A DNA stretch of 64,000 nt from RBC038 sp041390625 (GCA_041390625.1 JAWKPM010000001.1:310001-374000); one strand, 5' to 3'; positions 17,677-26,989 are shown, counted from the first letter of the stretch. Notes: generated from the sequence alone by a model not told the origin. Translations and numbers: made by a program.

Positions 17677-19542
17677 ATGACAGAGGGATACTGGGCAAGC
17701 CGACGCGTGAGCCGACGTTCGGCGTTGCGAGGAGCCGGACTCGGATTCGCGGGCCTCGCGGGCGCGGCCCTCATCGGCTGCGGCAGCGACGACGAAGAAC
17801 CGACCGCGACGGCCACCGCAGCCGGAACGGGCACGCCCGCCGGCGGAGAAACGCCCTCGGGCGGCGGCGGTGGTGCGGTTCCCGCCGATCAGGTCCGCGT
17901 GCCACCCGGACGGTACGACGGCTGGCCGGCCCCGACGCCGGCAGAGATGGACCCGCTCGCGAACGGGCGGTACGGCGGCACGCTGGTCCATCGATACCTC
18001 GACCCGCCACACATGGACTTCAACCGCACGCTGTCCTGCACCGTCAACACGACGATGGACTACACGAACAACAAGCTCACCCGAGCGAAGTTCGGGCCGC
18101 TTTCGAACGGCAACCTGATCGAGATCGAGCCCGACCTCGCAGAGTCATGGGAGATCAACGGCGACGCGACCGAGTTCACCTTCCACCTGCGGGAGGGCGT
18201 GAAGTTCCAGAACGTCGAGCCCGCCAACGGCCGGGGGTTCGATGTCGAGGACGTGCGCCTGTCATACGAGCGCTACCAGGCCGGTGGCACGCAGAAGGAC
18301 GTCTTCAGCGAGGTCACCGCGTTCGAGACGCCCGACGACCACACGCTGGTCGTCAAGCTCTCCGAGCCCCTCGTCGACTTCCCCCGCAACATCGCGGCGT
18401 GGTCGTTCATCTGGCCTCGTGAGCTGGTGGCCGACCTCGACACGCTGGGGCAGAAGGCCGTCGGGACGGGCCCCTTCATCCAGGAAGAGTGGACACAGAA
18501 GGAACGCTCGGTCTTCGCCCGGAACCCGGAGTACTTCGAGACCGGCCTGCCCTTCTTGGACCGAGTCATCACCATCGCGCAGAACGACACCGCCGTCCTG
18601 CGCGCGGGCTTCCTGACCAACAACTTCTTCGAGTGGTCCGCCCGCGACGAGCCGGACGCACAGGACATGCTGAAGTCGTCCGACGACGCCGTGAACTATG
18701 TTTACGAGGGCGTGCAGGGCGCCAACAGCAACGTCTTCCGCTTCCAGATGGACAACCCGGTGCTGCAGGACGAGCGGGTCCGCCGCGCGGTCTCCATGAG
18801 CATCGACCGCGTCGGGTACGCGGCCGCTCGTGCCGACCGCAGCGAGGGCTTCGCCAAGCCTTCGATCTCGTGGCAGGCGCTCTTCGACCAGGCGCCGACG
18901 CTCGCCGATGAGGGCCCGTGGTACCAGTACGACCCGCAGGGCGCAGCCGAGCTCCTGTCGGCGGCGGGCTACACGGCGGACAGCCCGCTGTCCTTCGAGA
19001 TGACGGGCTTCTACCTCAGCAACTTCTACCAGTTCGCGGACGTGATCCTGCCGAGCATCAACGAGACGGTCGGCCTCGACGTCTCGTACCGCGAGGTCGA
19101 CAACCCGACGGCGGTGGTGCTGCTGAACGACCGCAACTTCGAGTGGGCGACGGGCATGACGTTCGGGCCGCCGGCGTACTCGGTGGACCAGTCCGTCTTC
19201 CCCTTCTACCACTCACGAGGCGGCCTGAACTTCGGGAACCTGAACGACTCCGAGATGGACTCGCTCGTCGAGCAGCAGCGCGGCGAGCAGAACGTCGAGG
19301 CACAGAAGGAGATCTGGAAGAAGATCTGGGACCGCGAGCTGGACATCGTCTACGACGTGTTCCTGCCGCTCAGTGGCGGCTTCGGCGGCTCGTTCTTCCA
19401 CAACTACGTGGTGAACTTCCGGAACCACGGCATCGGGTCGGCCGTGTGCTACGCGAACTCGCAGATCCGCTCCGTGTGGCTGGACGAGGGCGCACCCGAG
19501 ATGGGTGCCGTGCTGGACAGCCCGGGGGGTGGGCTGCTGTAG
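17677..19542 (+). CDS. ABC transporter substrate-binding lipoprotein, family 5 (peptide/nickel type)
   Basis: A 621-residue extracytoplasmic binding protein. The N-terminus has twin arginines (SRRSALRG) before a hydrophobic stretch that ends in the lipobox LIGC, suggesting Tat-dependent export and lipid anchoring. A Gly/Thr-rich linker follows, then the SBP family 5 domain (LAESWEINGDATEFTFHLREG, GTGPF, ARNPEYF). The ATG at 17677 has GAGGAGGGG directly upstream; an in-frame ATG at 17638 lacks this. No permease or ATPase gene is adjacent, so it is an orphan binding protein here. Its ligand is probably an oligopeptide or similar solute. Confidence 0.9.
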   Translation: MTEGYWASRRVSRRSALRGAGLGFAGLAGAALIGCGSDDEEPTATATAAGTGTPAGGETPSGGGGGAVPADQVRVPPGRYDGWPAPTPAEMDPLANGRYGGTLVHRYLDPPHMDFNRTLSCTVNTTMDYTNNKLTRAKFGPLSNGNLIEIEPDLAESWEINGDATEFTFHLREGVKFQNVEPANGRGFDVEDVRLSYERYQAGGTQKDVFSEVTAFETPDDHTLVVKLSEPLVDFPRNIAAWSFIWPRELVADLDTLGQKAVGTGPFIQEEWTQKERSVFARNPEYFETGLPFLDRVITIAQNDTAVLRAGFLTNNFFEWSARDEPDAQDMLKSSDDAVNYVYEGVQGANSNVFRFQMDNPVLQDERVRRAVSMSIDRVGYAAARADRSEGFAKPSISWQALFDQAPTLADEGPWYQYDPQGAAELLSAAGYTADSPLSFEMTGFYLSNFYQFADVILPSINETVGLDVSYREVDNPTAVVLLNDRNFEWATGMTFGPPAYSVDQSVFPFYHSRGGLNFGNLNDSEMDSLVEQQRGEQNVEAQKEIWKKIWDRELDIVYDVFLPLSGGFGGSFFHNYVVNFRNHGIGSAVCYANSQIRSVWLDEGAPEMGAVLDSPGGGLL

Positions 19543-19564
19543 CCCACAACGGCGCACATGTAGT

Positions 19565-19592
19565 CAGGTGGCCGGCATATGCCGGCCACCTG
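19565..19592. terminator. 28-bp perfect palindrome, bidirectional terminator
   Basis: CAGGTGGCCGGCAT followed immediately by its exact reverse complement. It lies 22 bases after the solute-binding protein stop and 33 bases from the end of the convergent regulator gene, and forms a 12-bp stem with a 4-base loop. Confidence 0.65.
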
Positions 19593-19625
19593 TTCGTTCG
19601 GCGTCCAATCGAGGCTCTCGAGAAG

Positions 19626-20297
19626 CTAGCCCGCGCTGTCGCGCACCCAGATTCGCCGCGCCGCCTCGAGGCCGAGAACGAGCTCCCGCTCCCCGAGGCG
19701 GGCCGTCACCGTGCCTCGATACGGCGCGACCTCGGTGACGGCGATGGCGGTGCCGGGCCGAATGCCCTCTTCGTCGAAGAAGCGCAGGAGCGCCTCGTCC
19801 TCCTCGTACACACGGTCGACCGTCGCGCGACCGCCGGCACCGAGGTCCGTCAGTCGGCGCTGGGACAGCCCGGCCTCGGCGTCCGTGCCGGGCAGCGGAT
19901 AGCCGAACGGCGAGAGCGTGGGCGCGCCGAGCCGCTCGACGATCAGCGGTTCCGTGACGTCGGAGATCGAGTGCTCCATGAGGTGCGCCTCCTCGTACGC
20001 CCGCCACCACTCGAGGCCGAGGACATCGACGAGCAGGCACTCCGCGAGGCGATGGCGACGCACCATCTGTCGCGCACGAGCCAGCCCGCTGGGTGTGAGC
20101 GAGATACGCTTCCGCGCGTCGATCTCGACGAGCTTGTCCCGGCGGAGCCGGGACAGCATCCCCGCGACCGAGGCCGGCTTGATGTCGAGGCGTTCGGCGA
20201 CGCGTGCCGCGATGACCTCTTCGCCCTCGTCGTGCGAGAGGCGGTAGATCGTCGTCAGCGCGTCATCCGAGGCGACGTTCGTGACCTGCTTGGGCAC
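19626..20297 (-). CDS. DtxR/MntR-family metal-dependent transcriptional regulator
   Basis: A 223-residue repressor expected to sense Mn2+ or Fe2+. It contains an N-terminal winged helix (LTTIYRLSHDEGEEVIAARVAERLDIKPASVAGMLSRL is recognisable as the HTH), a dimerisation/metal region (RRHRLAECLL and EEAHLMEHSISD, where DtxR has its Cys-x2-Glu-His site) and a C-terminal FeoA/SH3-like domain (about 145-223). The primary-site Cys of DtxR is replaced by His. The start is GTG at 20297 with GAGGAGGG just upstream. The long open frame before it is not used. No metal transporter is adjacent; its targets are unknown. Confidence 0.88.
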   Translation of the reverse strand: MPKQVTNVASDDALTTIYRLSHDEGEEVIAARVAERLDIKPASVAGMLSRLRRDKLVEIDARKRISLTPSGLARARQMVRRHRLAECLLVDVLGLEWWRAYEEAHLMEHSISDVTEPLIVERLGAPTLSPFGYPLPGTDAEAGLSQRRLTDLGAGGRATVDRVYEEDEALLRFFDEEGIRPGTAIAVTEVAPYRGTVTARLGERELVLGLEAARRIWVRDSAG

Positions 20298-20406
20298 AAG
20301 CCCTCCTCGTCTCAAGTGAGCGCGCCGCCGCGCGCGCCGATCGTGGCATGCCGAGCCGCGAGGGGGCAAGGAGCGCTGGCCTGAGCCCACGGGCACATAA
20401 CGCTCA

Positions 20407-21054
20407 TTGCACGTACGATGCTGTGGGTCACTTCCCCCGCAGCCACGAGGGCCGAACACGCTCGACGATCTGGACGCGCGATTCGAGACGCAGCGGGCCG
20501 TGCTCGGTCCGCTCGTACGTGTGGTCGAAGAGGCCGCCGCCGAGTCGCCATGGGCGCTGATCGGCGCGGCCGGACTGGCCCTGCGCGGCCTCGATGCGTC
20601 GTCTCCCAACCTCGAGTTCATGGTCACCGAGCCCACGCTGAAGGCGCTCGCCGGCATGCTCGACGTGACGGCGCGCTGGGGCCGAGGCGCCTACCTCGCC
20701 GCCGAGCGGCTGCACTTCATGCGCTACGGCGTCCCCGTCTTCGTCTTCGGGCGCCCGGTCTTCCACGGCCGCTACGAGTCGCTCTCGCCGTTCGACATCC
20801 CCTCGCTGTGGGACGCCCGCGAGAGCATCGAGGTCGGTGGAGTCGGTGTCTGCGCAACTCCGCTCGAGTGGGACCTCATGCTCGCGGTCGTCCTCGAGTC
20901 GCGCTCCCGCATCGAGGTGCTGGGCGAGCACCTGCGCGAGCACGGCTTCGACAACCGACTGCTGACGCGCCTGCTACGCGAAGGCCGCGTCGAGCGCGCC
21001 ACCGAGGAAGCCGTCTGGGCCGTCGTCGAGCGCGGCACGTCCGCCAGTACCTAG
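20407..21054 (+). CDS. Nucleotidyltransferase-fold-like protein, unknown function
   Basis: Up to 215 residues. The WALIGAAGLALRGLD segment resembles the start of nucleotidyltransferase-superfamily proteins, and the pattern of later strands and helices (PLEWDLMLAVVLESRSRIEVL) is compatible with that fold. The usual G-S-x-x-D catalytic pair is not evident. The start is uncertain: 20407 is the most upstream in-frame start (TTG), but a -10-like TACGAT sits at 20414-20419 inside it. A GTG at 20500, giving 184 residues, fits the domain better. It is followed 62 bases later by an LLM oxidoreductase. Confidence 0.6.
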   Translation: MHVRCCGSLPPQPRGPNTLDDLDARFETQRAVLGPLVRVVEEAAAESPWALIGAAGLALRGLDASSPNLEFMVTEPTLKALAGMLDVTARWGRGAYLAAERLHFMRYGVPVFVFGRPVFHGRYESLSPFDIPSLWDARESIEVGGVGVCATPLEWDLMLAVVLESRSRIEVLGEHLREHGFDNRLLTRLLREGRVERATEEAVWAVVERGTSAST

Positions 21055-21116
21055 GCCGCACTCACCTCGACCCTTCCGTCACTCGAGAGCAGCACACCCG
21101 AAGAGAGGGCCGTTCC

Positions 21117-22157
21117 ATGCCGATGACCGTGGGCACCGGGATCGGGACGAACATGCACGACGTCCCGGCACGAGCACGAGAGCTCGAGGCGCTGGGCTAC
21201 GACATGGTCTCCGTCGGCGAGACCAACCGAAACCCGTTCCTCCCGCTGGTCCTCGTGGCGGAGCACACCGAGCGCCTGCACTTCGCGACCTCGGTGGCGA
21301 TCGCGTTTCCTCGAGTGCCGCACGTGACGGCGAACCTCGCCTGGGACCTCTCGAGATACTCGGGCGGCCGTTTCGTCCTCGGCCTCGGCACGCAGGTGAA
21401 GGGCCACAACGAGCGCCGCTTCAGCGTGCCCTGGGCGCCGCCGGGGCCTCGGTTGCGCGACTACATCGCGTGCATGCGGGCGATCTGGGACTCGTGGCAG
21501 AACGGCACCAAGCCGAACTACGAGGGCGACTACTACCAGTACAAGCTGACGAGCCCGTTCTTCAATCCCGGCCCGGTCGAGCACCCGAACATCCCCGTCA
21601 TCATCTCTGCCGTGAACCCCTTCAACGCCCGCCTCGCCGGCGAGGTCTGTAACGGCATCGCCATCCACGGCTTCAGCACGTTCCGCTACATCAAGGAAGT
21701 CCTCATCCCCGCCGTGCACGAGGGCGCACGCCGTGCCGGCAAGGACCCGAAGGACCTCCAGATCCGTGGCGGAGGCTTCGTCGTGACGGCACGCACCGAG
21801 GAAGCGCTGGAACGCGCGAAGGAGCGCTCGAGGCGCCAGATCTCGTTCTACGCCTCGACGCGCTCCTACTCGCGCGTGATGTCGACGCACGGCTGGGACG
21901 ACGAGGCCGCACACCTCCATCGACTTTCCATCGAGGGCAAGTGGGACGAGATGGTCGACGTCATCACCGACGAGATGATGGAGGAGTTCTGCGTCATCGG
22001 AACGTGGGACGAGCTGCCGGCGAAGATGCGCGAGAAGTACGCGGGCATCAACACGCAGATCAGCTTCGGCGCGGATCCGAAGACGCCGGATGAGGTCGAG
22101 CAGATCAAGGACATCATCGCGCAGCTGAAGACGATCCCGGCCGTCGGCGAGGTCTAG
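21117..22157 (+). CDS. LLM-class (luciferase-like) F420/flavin-dependent oxidoreductase
   Basis: A 346-residue (beta/alpha)8 protein of the bacterial luciferase superfamily. Marks are a start MPMTVGTGIGTN, YDMVSVGETNRNPF, LHFATSVAIAFPRVPHVTAN, RYSGGRFVLGLGTQVKGHNERRF-type sequence (about residues 79-101) and the C-terminal segment VIGTWDELPAKMREKY. These enzymes typically reduce or oxidise substrates with F420 or FMN. The ATG at 21117 has AGAGAGGG upstream. It may follow the nucleotidyltransferase-like gene in one transcript. The substrate is not predictable. Confidence 0.88.
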   Translation: MPMTVGTGIGTNMHDVPARARELEALGYDMVSVGETNRNPFLPLVLVAEHTERLHFATSVAIAFPRVPHVTANLAWDLSRYSGGRFVLGLGTQVKGHNERRFSVPWAPPGPRLRDYIACMRAIWDSWQNGTKPNYEGDYYQYKLTSPFFNPGPVEHPNIPVIISAVNPFNARLAGEVCNGIAIHGFSTFRYIKEVLIPAVHEGARRAGKDPKDLQIRGGGFVVTARTEEALERAKERSRRQISFYASTRSYSRVMSTHGWDDEAAHLHRLSIEGKWDEMVDVITDEMMEEFCVIGTWDELPAKMREKYAGINTQISFGADPKTPDEVEQIKDIIAQLKTIPAVGEV

Positions 22158-22178
22158 CGCCCGCCCTCCCGTTCTCGA

Positions 22179-23462
22179 CTAGCTCGAACCGCGACGGCGC
22201 CTCGGGCGGGGCGGGCGCACCGGCGGCAGCTTGATGCGCGGACGGCGCCTCGAGGAGCCGGTGCGGCGCGTGTCGGCGGGCGCAGGCGCCGCCTCGACGG
22301 GCGCCACCCTCGAGACCGTGGCACGCAGCGTCGAGGCGGCCTCGCGGCCCAGTCTGTCGAAGCGCTTCGTCATCTCCGGCAGATACGTCTCGTAGCGCGG
22401 CAGCGTCTCGTTCATGCGCAGGAAGAGGCGCACGAGGCCCTCGAGGTCCCCGAGGTGTACGGTCTCCGGCGCGACGCGGTTCTTCGCCCCCGCGTTGTGG
22501 TAGTTCCCGAGCGCAATGCAGGCGGCGCCCGTCTCGTAGCCGTAGAGGTCGTACGCCGTGGCCTCGGTCGTGCCCCCGTCCATCAGCTTGCGCTGGTAAC
22601 GGAAGTCGCGATCCTCCTCGCGCATCGCCTGGCAGAGCGCCACCATCCACTGCGACACCTTCGGCGAGAACACGTGCATCGCGTCACCGAGGCGCACGAT
22701 GGGGCCGGCCCCCTGCTCGGCGCGTCCCCCGGCCATCGAGGACGTCTCGACCGCGATCACGAGCGCGTTCTCGGGCAGCAGCCGCTCGCGACCGACGATC
22801 GCGGCGCCGCGCAGCCCGATCTCCTCGGCACGGGTGAACAGGCCGATGACGTGGCCGTTCGGCCGCAGCACCGAGAGCCGGTCGAGCGTCGCGAGGACCG
22901 AGACGCAGCCCGCGAGATCGTCACACTGGCGCGCGCGCACGACCTCGCCGCGGACGCGGCAGACATCGACGTCCCACAGCGCGAAGTCGCCCGGTGCCGC
23001 CTCGACGCCGCGATCGAGGGTGGCGCGTGCCCCGGCGATACGAGGCCCACCCGCGCCGCGATTCGTCTGTACGCTGCGGATGCGGGCACTGCCGCGCTCG
23101 AGGCCCGTCGCGGCCTCGTAGATCACGAGGCGCTCGCCGGAGCCGTAGTCGCCGCTCAACCCACCTCGAAACTCGAGCTCGACGGTGCGTGCGTTGACGT
23201 CGCGCACAACGAAGCCTGGGTGGTCCGTGTGCGCCCCGAGGACCAGCGGCCGCCGCGCCGGGCCTCGCTTGTACGTCACGTAGGCGTTGCCGTACGCATC
23301 CTCCTCGTAGAGCAGCCCGCGCTCCTCCGCGAAGGCGCGGACGAACGCGAGGACATGCTGTTCCTCATAGGATGCGGTCGGGATCGAGACCACCTCGCGG
23401 AAGAGCTCGGCGAGCGGGCGTGGCTGGCGCGGACGAGCGGGTTCGGGCGTGGCTGCGGTCAT
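22179..23462 (-). CDS. M42-family (FrvX-like) metallo-aminopeptidase
   Basis: A 427-residue co-catalytic zinc aminopeptidase homologue. Metal and catalytic residues are visible: H78 and D80 in GAHTDHPGF, D181/D182 in CDDLAGC, the E213-E214 pair in RAEEIGLRGA, E239 in AVETSS and a late His in NYHNAG. The C-terminus adds a basic tail (SSRRRPRIK, PPRPRRRR) not needed for the fold. The ATG at 23462 follows GGAGGTG. It is divergent from the RNA methyltransferase gene with only 63 bases between starts. Confidence 0.88.
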   Translation of the reverse strand: MTAATPEPARPRQPRPLAELFREVVSIPTASYEEQHVLAFVRAFAEERGLLYEEDAYGNAYVTYKRGPARRPLVLGAHTDHPGFVVRDVNARTVELEFRGGLSGDYGSGERLVIYEAATGLERGSARIRSVQTNRGAGGPRIAGARATLDRGVEAAPGDFALWDVDVCRVRGEVVRARQCDDLAGCVSVLATLDRLSVLRPNGHVIGLFTRAEEIGLRGAAIVGRERLLPENALVIAVETSSMAGGRAEQGAGPIVRLGDAMHVFSPKVSQWMVALCQAMREEDRDFRYQRKLMDGGTTEATAYDLYGYETGAACIALGNYHNAGAKNRVAPETVHLGDLEGLVRLFLRMNETLPRYETYLPEMTKRFDRLGREAASTLRATVSRVAPVEAAPAPADTRRTGSSRRRPRIKLPPVRPPRPRRRRGSS

Positions 23463-23513
23463 CGAGGCACCTCCACGCGTGATCGTATGGGAGCGCGTCT
23501 CCCCGCGCCCCCG

Positions 23514-23519
23514 TACGAT
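23514..23519 (+). promoter_or_regulatory. -10 element giving a leaderless transcript
   Basis: TACGAT ends 6 bases before the ATG at 23526 and no Shine-Dalgarno precedes that ATG. Transcription should therefore start at or next to the start codon. There is no clear -35. Confidence 0.45.
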
Positions 23520-23525
23520 GGATCC

Positions 23526-24812
23526 ATGACGATGACCGATGACCCCACCGACCTCGAGGCGCCGGCGAACCCGACGGAGCGCCGCGCCCGACCTCGAAGG
23601 CGCCGGCGCGGCCGCCTCGTCGACCAGCCGCGCGTCCCGCTCGAGCTGACGCTGACCGGGATGGCGCACGGCGGGTACGCCATCGGGCGGGCCCCCGACG
23701 GGCGAATCGTGTTCGTCTCCTACGGCATCCCCGGCGAGCGCGTGATCGCCGAGGTCACGGGCGAGGCGCCGAACTACATCCAGGCGACCGTCGTGCGTGT
23801 GCTTGAGGCCTCACCGCATCGCGTCGAGCCCCGATGTGGCTACTTCGGCCGCTGCGGCGGCTGCCAGCTGCAGCACGTCGAGTACGAGGAGCAGCTGCGG
23901 CTGAAGACGGCGATCGTCGACGAGCAGCTGAGGCGCATCGGCCACTTCGACGACCCGCCCGTCCTCGACATGCGAGGCATGGAGGACCCCTGGGGCTACC
24001 GCAACCACATGCGCTTCACGGTGCGGCGCGATGGCGATGTCGGCTTCATGGAGCGCGGCACGCATCGATTCCTGCGCATCGCGCACTGCGACATCGCGCT
24101 GGACGCCGTGAACGAGTCGCTATCCCTGATGCAGGGCCGCACCTTCGGCACGCGCCAGGCCTCGATTCGCGTGGGCGAGCACACCGGCGACGTGCTCGTG
24201 CAGCCGGCGCTGCAGTGGCGTCCCGGGCCTCGACGGCGGCTGCGCAGCGGGCAGCGCGCGTACACCGAGGAGCTGCTTGGCACGACGTACCGCGTCTCCT
24301 CGTCGGCGTTCTTCCAGGTGAACACGCGGCAGGCCGAGGTGCTGGTCGAGCTGGCCCTGGAGCGGCTGCTGGAGCTCAATCCCGAGGTCGTGGTCGACGC
24401 CTACAGCGGCGTCGGGACGTTCGCGGCGCAGCTCGCCTCGAGCGTCCCGCGCGTCATCACCATCGAGGCCCAGGCCGCCGCCGACGACGATGCGGCGGCG
24501 AACCTCGCTGGCTTCGACAACGTCACGAGGCTCGTCGGGAGCGTCGAGGCGCTCCTCCCCGGCCTCGAGCCGTCGCCCGACGCCGTCGTGATCGACCCGC
24601 CTCGGGCCGGTGTCGAGCGCGCGGTGATCGACGCCATCATCGCTTCCGATACACAGCGGCTCGTGTACGTCTCGTGCGAGCCCTCGACGCTCGCGCGCGA
24701 CCTGCGACTGCTCGTCGACGGCGGCTTCGAGCTGCGCGAGGTGCAGCCCGTCGACATGTTCCCGCACACGCAGCACATCGAGTGCGTCTCCACGCTCGAC
24801 CGCATCGGCTGA
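23526..24812 (+). CDS. TrmA/RumA-family RNA (uracil-C5)-methyltransferase
   Basis: A 428-residue S-adenosylmethionine-dependent enzyme that makes 5-methyluridine in rRNA or tRNA. The order is a basic N-terminal tail, a TRAM domain (about 36-95), four Fe-S cysteines (C104, C110, C113, C188), then the methyltransferase domain with VDAYSGVGTFA, IDPPRAGVE and the catalytic Cys C384 in VSCEPSTLARD. A 23S rRNA U1939-type specificity (RlmD) is plausible but not proven. The start codon is apparently leaderless. Maf follows 4 bases downstream and a SAM methyltransferase follows that, suggesting one operon. Confidence 0.92.
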   Translation: MTMTDDPTDLEAPANPTERRARPRRRRRGRLVDQPRVPLELTLTGMAHGGYAIGRAPDGRIVFVSYGIPGERVIAEVTGEAPNYIQATVVRVLEASPHRVEPRCGYFGRCGGCQLQHVEYEEQLRLKTAIVDEQLRRIGHFDDPPVLDMRGMEDPWGYRNHMRFTVRRDGDVGFMERGTHRFLRIAHCDIALDAVNESLSLMQGRTFGTRQASIRVGEHTGDVLVQPALQWRPGPRRRLRSGQRAYTEELLGTTYRVSSSAFFQVNTRQAEVLVELALERLLELNPEVVVDAYSGVGTFAAQLASSVPRVITIEAQAAADDDAAANLAGFDNVTRLVGSVEALLPGLEPSPDAVVIDPPRAGVERAVIDAIIASDTQRLVYVSCEPSTLARDLRLLVDGGFELREVQPVDMFPHTQHIECVSTLDRIG

Positions 24813-24816
24813 GTCC

Positions 24817-25446
24817 GTGAACCTGCCGAGGCAGAGAGTCATCCTCGCCTCCGCGTCGCCGCGGCGGCGCGAGCTGCTTGCCGCCCTCGATGTGCCGTTC
24901 GAGGTCGATGCGGCCGACGTCGACGAGTCCTCGGACGAGCGCGATGCGGCCCGCCTTGTGGAGGGCCTCGCGCTGCGGAAGGCGCGGGTCGTCGCCGAGC
25001 GCCACCGGGCGGCCCCCGTCCTGGCGGCCGACACGATCGTGCTCCTCGACGGACGTGTCCTCGGCAAGCCGGCCTCGCCCGCCGAGGCCGTCGCGATGCT
25101 CGAGGCGCTGCGCGACCGCAGCCACGAGGTCGTGACGGGCGTCGCCGTCCTGCGCGGTGACCGGTCCGCCGCCGACCACGTACGGACCGAGGTACGGATG
25201 CGCGCCTACTCCGACACCGAGGTCACTCGTTACGTCGAGCGCGGCGAGCCCTTCGACAAGGCCGGCGGCTACGCCATCCAGGACCTCGAGTTCCGGCCCG
25301 GCGTAGTCGATGGCTGCGAGTGCTCAGTCATCGGGCTGCCGTTGTGGACGACGAGGCGGCTGCTGCGCGCGGCGGGTGGCCTCGAGCTCACGTCGCCGGC
25401 CCTCGAGCGCTGCGCGCGCTGCCCGCTCGCCGAGGCCCCTCGATGA
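24817..25446 (+). CDS. maf: Maf-like nucleoside triphosphate pyrophosphatase
   Basis: House-cleaning pyrophosphatase of 209 residues that hydrolyses non-canonical NTPs (dTTP/UTP subclass or relatives). It has the Maf signature LASASPRRRELL (11-22), a central AADTIVLLDGRVLGKP and FDKAGGYAIQD. The GTG start lies 4 bases after the preceding gene's stop. The gene overlaps the next start by 4 bases (ATGA). The C-terminal 30 residues, including CARC, extend slightly beyond a typical Maf. Confidence 0.92.
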   Translation: MNLPRQRVILASASPRRRELLAALDVPFEVDAADVDESSDERDAARLVEGLALRKARVVAERHRAAPVLAADTIVLLDGRVLGKPASPAEAVAMLEALRDRSHEVVTGVAVLRGDRSAADHVRTEVRMRAYSDTEVTRYVERGEPFDKAGGYAIQDLEFRPGVVDGCECSVIGLPLWTTRRLLRAAGGLELTSPALERCARCPLAEAPR

Positions 25447-26039
25447 CAGCACTCGGCCGGCGCTGGTTCGCCTGGGTCTACGACGTGTTCGGCACCATGC
25501 TCACGCGAGCGACGATGCCGCAGCGCCGGGCACTCCTCGAGGGGCTCGACGGCCGCGTCCTCGAGATCGGCTGTGGCCCGGGCAACAACTTCCCGCTCTA
25601 CCCTCCGGGCCTCGAGGTGGTGGCCACAGACATCAGCGAGCCGATGCTCGAGCGCGCCCGCACCGCAGCGCGCGGTGCCCGCGCGTCGATCACCGTCGAA
25701 CTGGCGGATGTCGAGGCACTGCCGTTCGCCGATGCGAGCTTCGACGCAACCGTCGGCGTGTGGGTGTTGTGTTCCATCGACCAGCCTCGTGCGCTCCGTG
25801 AGCTGCATCGAGTCTTGCGACCCGGCGGCGCGCTCCGGCTCTGGGAGCATGTGCGCTCCGAGCACGCCGCCGTCGCGACGCTGCAGCGTGTCGCGACCCC
25901 GGCGTGGGGCGTGGTCGCCGACGGCTGCCACCTCGATCGCGACACGGTCGGCGCTGTACGGGCCGCCGGATTCGAGGTCGAGCGTGCCGACGGCGATAGG
26001 CCGGCGCATGTGCTCATCGTCGCGAGGCGACCGGTCTAG
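25443..26039 (+). CDS. Class I SAM-dependent methyltransferase
   Basis: A 198-residue cytosolic methyltransferase. Motif I is VLEIGCGPGNN (39-49), the acidic end of strand 2 is VVATDIS, and PFADASFDATVGVWVLCSI and RVLRPGGALRLWEH match the UbiE/Methyltransf_11 type. It resembles small METTL7-like or thiol/arsenite-type enzymes, but the substrate is unknown. Its ATG overlaps the Maf stop (ATGA), so the genes are translationally coupled. It overlaps the convergent LiaF-like gene by 4 bases. Confidence 0.88.
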   Translation: MTALGRRWFAWVYDVFGTMLTRATMPQRRALLEGLDGRVLEIGCGPGNNFPLYPPGLEVVATDISEPMLERARTAARGARASITVELADVEALPFADASFDATVGVWVLCSIDQPRALRELHRVLRPGGALRLWEHVRSEHAAVATLQRVATPAWGVVADGCHLDRDTVGAVRAAGFEVERADGDRPAHVLIVARRPV

Positions 26040-26599
26040 CCCCCTCGCACGACAAGCACCTCGCCGATGACGGTCGAGAGCTGCAGCCGCAGCCGTCGCT
26101 CGAAACGCTCGTAGCCCTCGGTGCGCTGGTGCAGGTCGCGCGCAAAGCCCTCCTCGCGGTTCCCCAGCACCTCGACGGCGCCCACGATCGCCTGAGCCGT
26201 AGCGTCGACGCCGACGTCGTGCGGCACGCGCACGTGCACGGCCCCGATCCAGCACAGGACGCGGAGCTCCGTCTCGCCCTCGGGCAGGTCGGCGTCCCGC
26301 AGGTCGAGTGAGATGTCGCCGAGGACCGTCGAGATCACCGCGTCCTGCACGCGCATCCCGCTCGCGCCCTGGACGTGGCCAATGGCTCGCCGCAGGCGCC
26401 TCGAGAACCGGCGCACGCGCCACGCCGCGAGGAAGGCGAGCACCCCGAGCGCGACGAATGCGAGGCCGAACGCCGCCCCCAGCAGGCCAGCCACGCCGAG
26501 CGGCCGGGTGCCCGTGCTGTCGAGCAGGAAGATCGCGCCGAGTAGCACGAGGTATGTGCCGACGGTGATCGGCAGCACATCGGACAGGCGCGCCGTCAT
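26036..26599 (-). CDS. LiaF-like membrane protein
   Basis: A 187-residue protein with two membrane helices (about 10-30 and 36-60), a basic linker (RRFSRRLRRAIGHVQG) and a beta-rich C-terminal domain with TVLGDISLDLRDADLPEGETELRV-type repeats (about residues 88-111), like the LiaF C-terminal domain. LiaF proteins regulate cell-envelope stress two-component systems in Firmicutes; no such system is visible here. The ATG at 26599 follows GGGAGGCGG. It is encoded downstream of a small LiaI-like membrane protein on the same strand. Confidence 0.78.
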   Translation of the reverse strand: MTARLSDVLPITVGTYLVLLGAIFLLDSTGTRPLGVAGLLGAAFGLAFVALGVLAFLAAWRVRRFSRRLRRAIGHVQGASGMRVQDAVISTVLGDISLDLRDADLPEGETELRVLCWIGAVHVRVPHDVGVDATAQAIVGAVEVLGNREEGFARDLHQRTEGYERFERRLRLQLSTVIGEVLVVRGG

Positions 26600-26697
26600 C
26601 GAGGCACCGCCTCCCGCCTCAACGTCCGACGCGCTGCGAAATACCCCTCGAGGGGGACGCGTGCGGCGGTCGTCTCGCACACCGTCGGCACCAGGCG

Positions 26698-26859
26698 CTA
26701 ACGGGACCGGCGCCAGCGGCGGGCGCGCTCATAGATGATGAGCAGCCCGAGGCCGATCAAGGTGAGTGGCCAGAGCTCATCGAAGCCCGCCTGCGTGATG
26801 CCGAGGGACTCGAGAAGAACGATCACGCCGATGATGACGAGCACCAGTCCGAATGCCAC
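26698..26859 (-). CDS. Small LiaI/DUF5668-like membrane protein
   Basis: A 53-residue protein starting at GTG 26859 with GAGGAGCGATC upstream. It contains two helices: VAFGLVLVIIGVIVLLESLG, and PLTLIGLGLLIIYERARR after the LW turn. The pattern of a W-P-L between two short helices, followed by a basic tail, is typical of the two-helix unit found at the N-terminus of LiaF-like proteins. It probably works with the LiaF-like protein 98 bases downstream. It is easily missed because of its size. Confidence 0.65.
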   Translation of the reverse strand: MAFGLVLVIIGVIVLLESLGITQAGFDELWPLTLIGLGLLIIYERARRWRRSR

Positions 26860-26983
26860 GATCGCTCCTCACGGTGCCCCGCGGGCCTGCCTCGCGTGGT
26901 GGGCGGGGGCATGGTTCGATTGTAGTGAGCGCGACCTCGCACCCGCGAGGCCGTCCTGGGTACAGCGCGACGACGCCGTGAGT

Positions 26984-26989
26984 TACCAT
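26984..26989 (+). promoter_or_regulatory. -10 element of the ABC exporter operon
   Basis: TACCAT placed 40 bases before the ATG at 27030, so the leader would be about 34 bases and include the GGAAGGG ribosome-binding site. No consensus -35 is seen. Confidence 0.4.
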